From: Rhodobacter sp.
GTDB taxonomy: Bacteria > Pseudomonadota > Alphaproteobacteria > Rhodobacterales > Rhodobacteraceae
Direction of reading: 5' to 3'
DNA length: 46,699 bases
NCBI GenBank assembly: GCA_022824145.1
Contig: JAJEAY010000179.1
Span: 1-46,699 of the forward strand
Shown: positions 45,774 to 46,699 of the stretch, in pieces
Layout of the letters: each line of letters starts with the position of its first letter
Position numbering within the stretch: position 1 is the stretch's first letter
The notes under the pieces: generated by a model
What the model saw: the letters and a program-made list of their open reading frames with translations, nothing else
Database searches by the model: none
What the model was told of the DNA's origin: nothing
Made by a program: the position numbers and the translations under genes

Positions 45774-46572
45774 ACGTGCCAGTTTCGATCTATGCTGCAT
45801 CTGCAACAATTCCTCTGCCAGACATTCTGCCTTCCGCAACCGTTCGGAAGCGAACTGCTTGGCAATGCAGCTTGGATGCTGTGCAAATGATCTAGGACAA
45901 CTCTTCGATTATCCGTGCACCGAAACCTGTCCTTGAGACTCGCTCCGAACCGAATTCGCGATCCAGCAGCGATACGTGCCGTCGGAATCTGTCAGACGTG
46001 CCAGTGTAGCTGAAGCGTTCGTATGGCCGGAACTGATGCCGCATGCAAGCATACGGTATCTCGCCTTTTTCAACCGAAGGACGGGATCTGAAGCCTGTTA
46101 TTCCACATGGTTGACGATGGCTGGCCTAAGCGCAGCGCTGCCCTTGAAACGGATTGGCAGAATTTATAGTTCCGGCGAAGCTATGAGTTGCATGATTCGG
46201 CGCACGCGACTGACTGTGCGCGGTGAAGCAGAAGGTACGGACACAGTATCCGCCGGGATGCAGCACGGCATTCCCAGAGCGGCTGGAAGAGTTTTCGGAA
46301 GTGCAGGAAATCAGCGCTTTTCGGTAGGGTTATTTTTTTATTTTCAGTATGTTGCGGGAGCGGCGAGATTTTGTCAGACTAGGATCTCGCAGTCGGGCTG
46401 CCGTTTCTGCTTGGAATGGCTGAAGAGCAATACAGATTTCGTTCCGAAAACGGGCTGAAAGACAGGTCGTCGGTTCCCCGGCCGCAGGGTATGGACCTGC
46501 CCGCGCTGTCGGGGTAAGCCCTGCTGGCCGCGGACGCGGGCTCCGGAGGGCCCGGGCAGGGGAGGGAATGGA
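45774..46572. other. Gene-poor stretch with an abrupt GC change near 46480
   Basis: No family was recognised on either strand. From about 46030 to 46450 the sequence is comparatively AT-rich, including a run of T and A at 46330-46345; from about 46480 it becomes extremely G/C-rich and leads into the next gene. The sharp change suggests a junction with inserted DNA. Confidence 0.5.
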
Positions 46573-46699
46573 ATGGACGAACGGCCCAGCGCCCCCCATG
46601 ACCGCGTGTTCCGGGCGCTGGTCGCGGAGCCGGAGCGCGGCGCGCGCCTGGTGCGGGGCCTCCTGCCGCCGGAGGTCGCCGGCCTGGTCGCGGACGTGC
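46573..46699 (+). CDS. Rpn/YhgA-like PD-(D/E)XK nuclease, N-terminal part (cut by window end)
   Basis: The first 42 residues match the start of Rpn-family recombination-promoting nucleases (formerly 'putative transposases', YhgA/DUF4351-associated). PHDRVFRALVAEPERGARL is followed by LVRGLLPPEV, like the family pattern of His-Asp, a Phe/Lys-rich helix and an L-L-x-x-x-L-P-P-E turn. GGAGG lies seven bases before the ATG. Nearly every third position is G or C, well above the rest of the window, which points to foreign origin. The catalytic residues lie beyond the window end. Confidence 0.75.
   Translation, partial: MDERPSAPHDRVFRALVAEPERGARLVRGLLPPEVAGLVADV

Noticed and set aside
45976-46458. 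160-residue open frame between rsmD and the Rpn-like gene
   Set aside because: No ribosome site, no G/C third-position bias and no recognisable domain.
1-46699. CRISPR arrays, rRNA or tRNA genes, intact insertion sequences, phage genes
   Set aside because: Looked for regular repeats, tRNA arms, transposase motifs and phage structural genes by eye on both strands; nothing convincing was found.

Overview
The window looks like a chromosomal segment of a GC-rich alphaproteobacterium. The order NYN-domain gene, folK, rpoZ, rsh, DUF2062, pdxJ and then rnc, era, DUF1491, recO is most like that of Rhodobacterales (Paracoccaceae-type) genomes. This rests on gene content and order only; there is no rRNA in the window. 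Long gene-poor stretches and several clearly broken genes suggest a genome undergoing reductive decay, as in host-associated lineages (inference).

Layout. (1) 1-1017: the tail of an unknown gene and one AT-rich small gene for a two-helix, double-CxxC membrane protein. (2) 1018-8731: housekeeping and metabolic genes. A minus-strand operon (CinA-like domain, GNAT, AhpD-like, OmpA-like) diverges from a plus-strand operon (RidA, GDPD, COG3146 acyltransferase-like, PhhB); a peroxiredoxin and a ferredoxin reductase follow. (3) 9160-10884: two tandem family-25 glycosyltransferases. (4) 11127-23356: an accessory region. A divergent pair of promoters separates an FrsA-like alpha/beta hydrolase from a minus-strand operon holding a complete peptide/nickel-type ABC importer (binding protein, two permeases, two ATPases) and a second alpha/beta hydrolase. 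The last three genes of that operon (Gfo/Idh/MocA oxidoreductase, creatininase family, D-2-hydroxyacid dehydrogenase) are all broken. A gene for an intact amidohydrolase of the gamma-resorcylate decarboxylase type converges on them. (5) 23357-26148: a gene-poor stretch around an intact DUF4258 toxin / HTH antitoxin pair; a decayed second copy of the antitoxin lies 14 kb away at 11127-11510. (6) 26149-45773: core genes (rnhA, methyltransferase, NYN/LabA-like, folK, rpoZ, rsh, DUF2062, pdxJ, map, sfsA, mlaA, mlaC, bifunctional PBP, rnc, era, DUF1491, recO, sulfurtransferase, aromatic aminotransferase, rsmD). (7) 45774-46699: a gene-poor stretch ending in the very GC-rich 5' end of an Rpn/YhgA-like nuclease gene, cut by the window edge.

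How the genes work together. The importer and its hydrolases, amidohydrolase and lost oxidoreductases look like an uptake-and-breakdown unit for an unidentified small molecule, which has kept uptake and hydrolysis but lost the downstream steps. The core block joins the stringent response (rsh, rpoZ), folate and vitamin B6 synthesis (folK, pdxJ), RNA processing and ribosome assembly (rnc, era, rsmD), DNA repair (recO, rnhA) and envelope upkeep (mlaA, mlaC, PBP). The usual acpS and lepB between pdxJ and rnc are not here; the space holds map, sfsA, mlaA, mlaC, the PBP and a broken NYN gene. No tRNA, rRNA, CRISPR array or intact insertion sequence was recognised.
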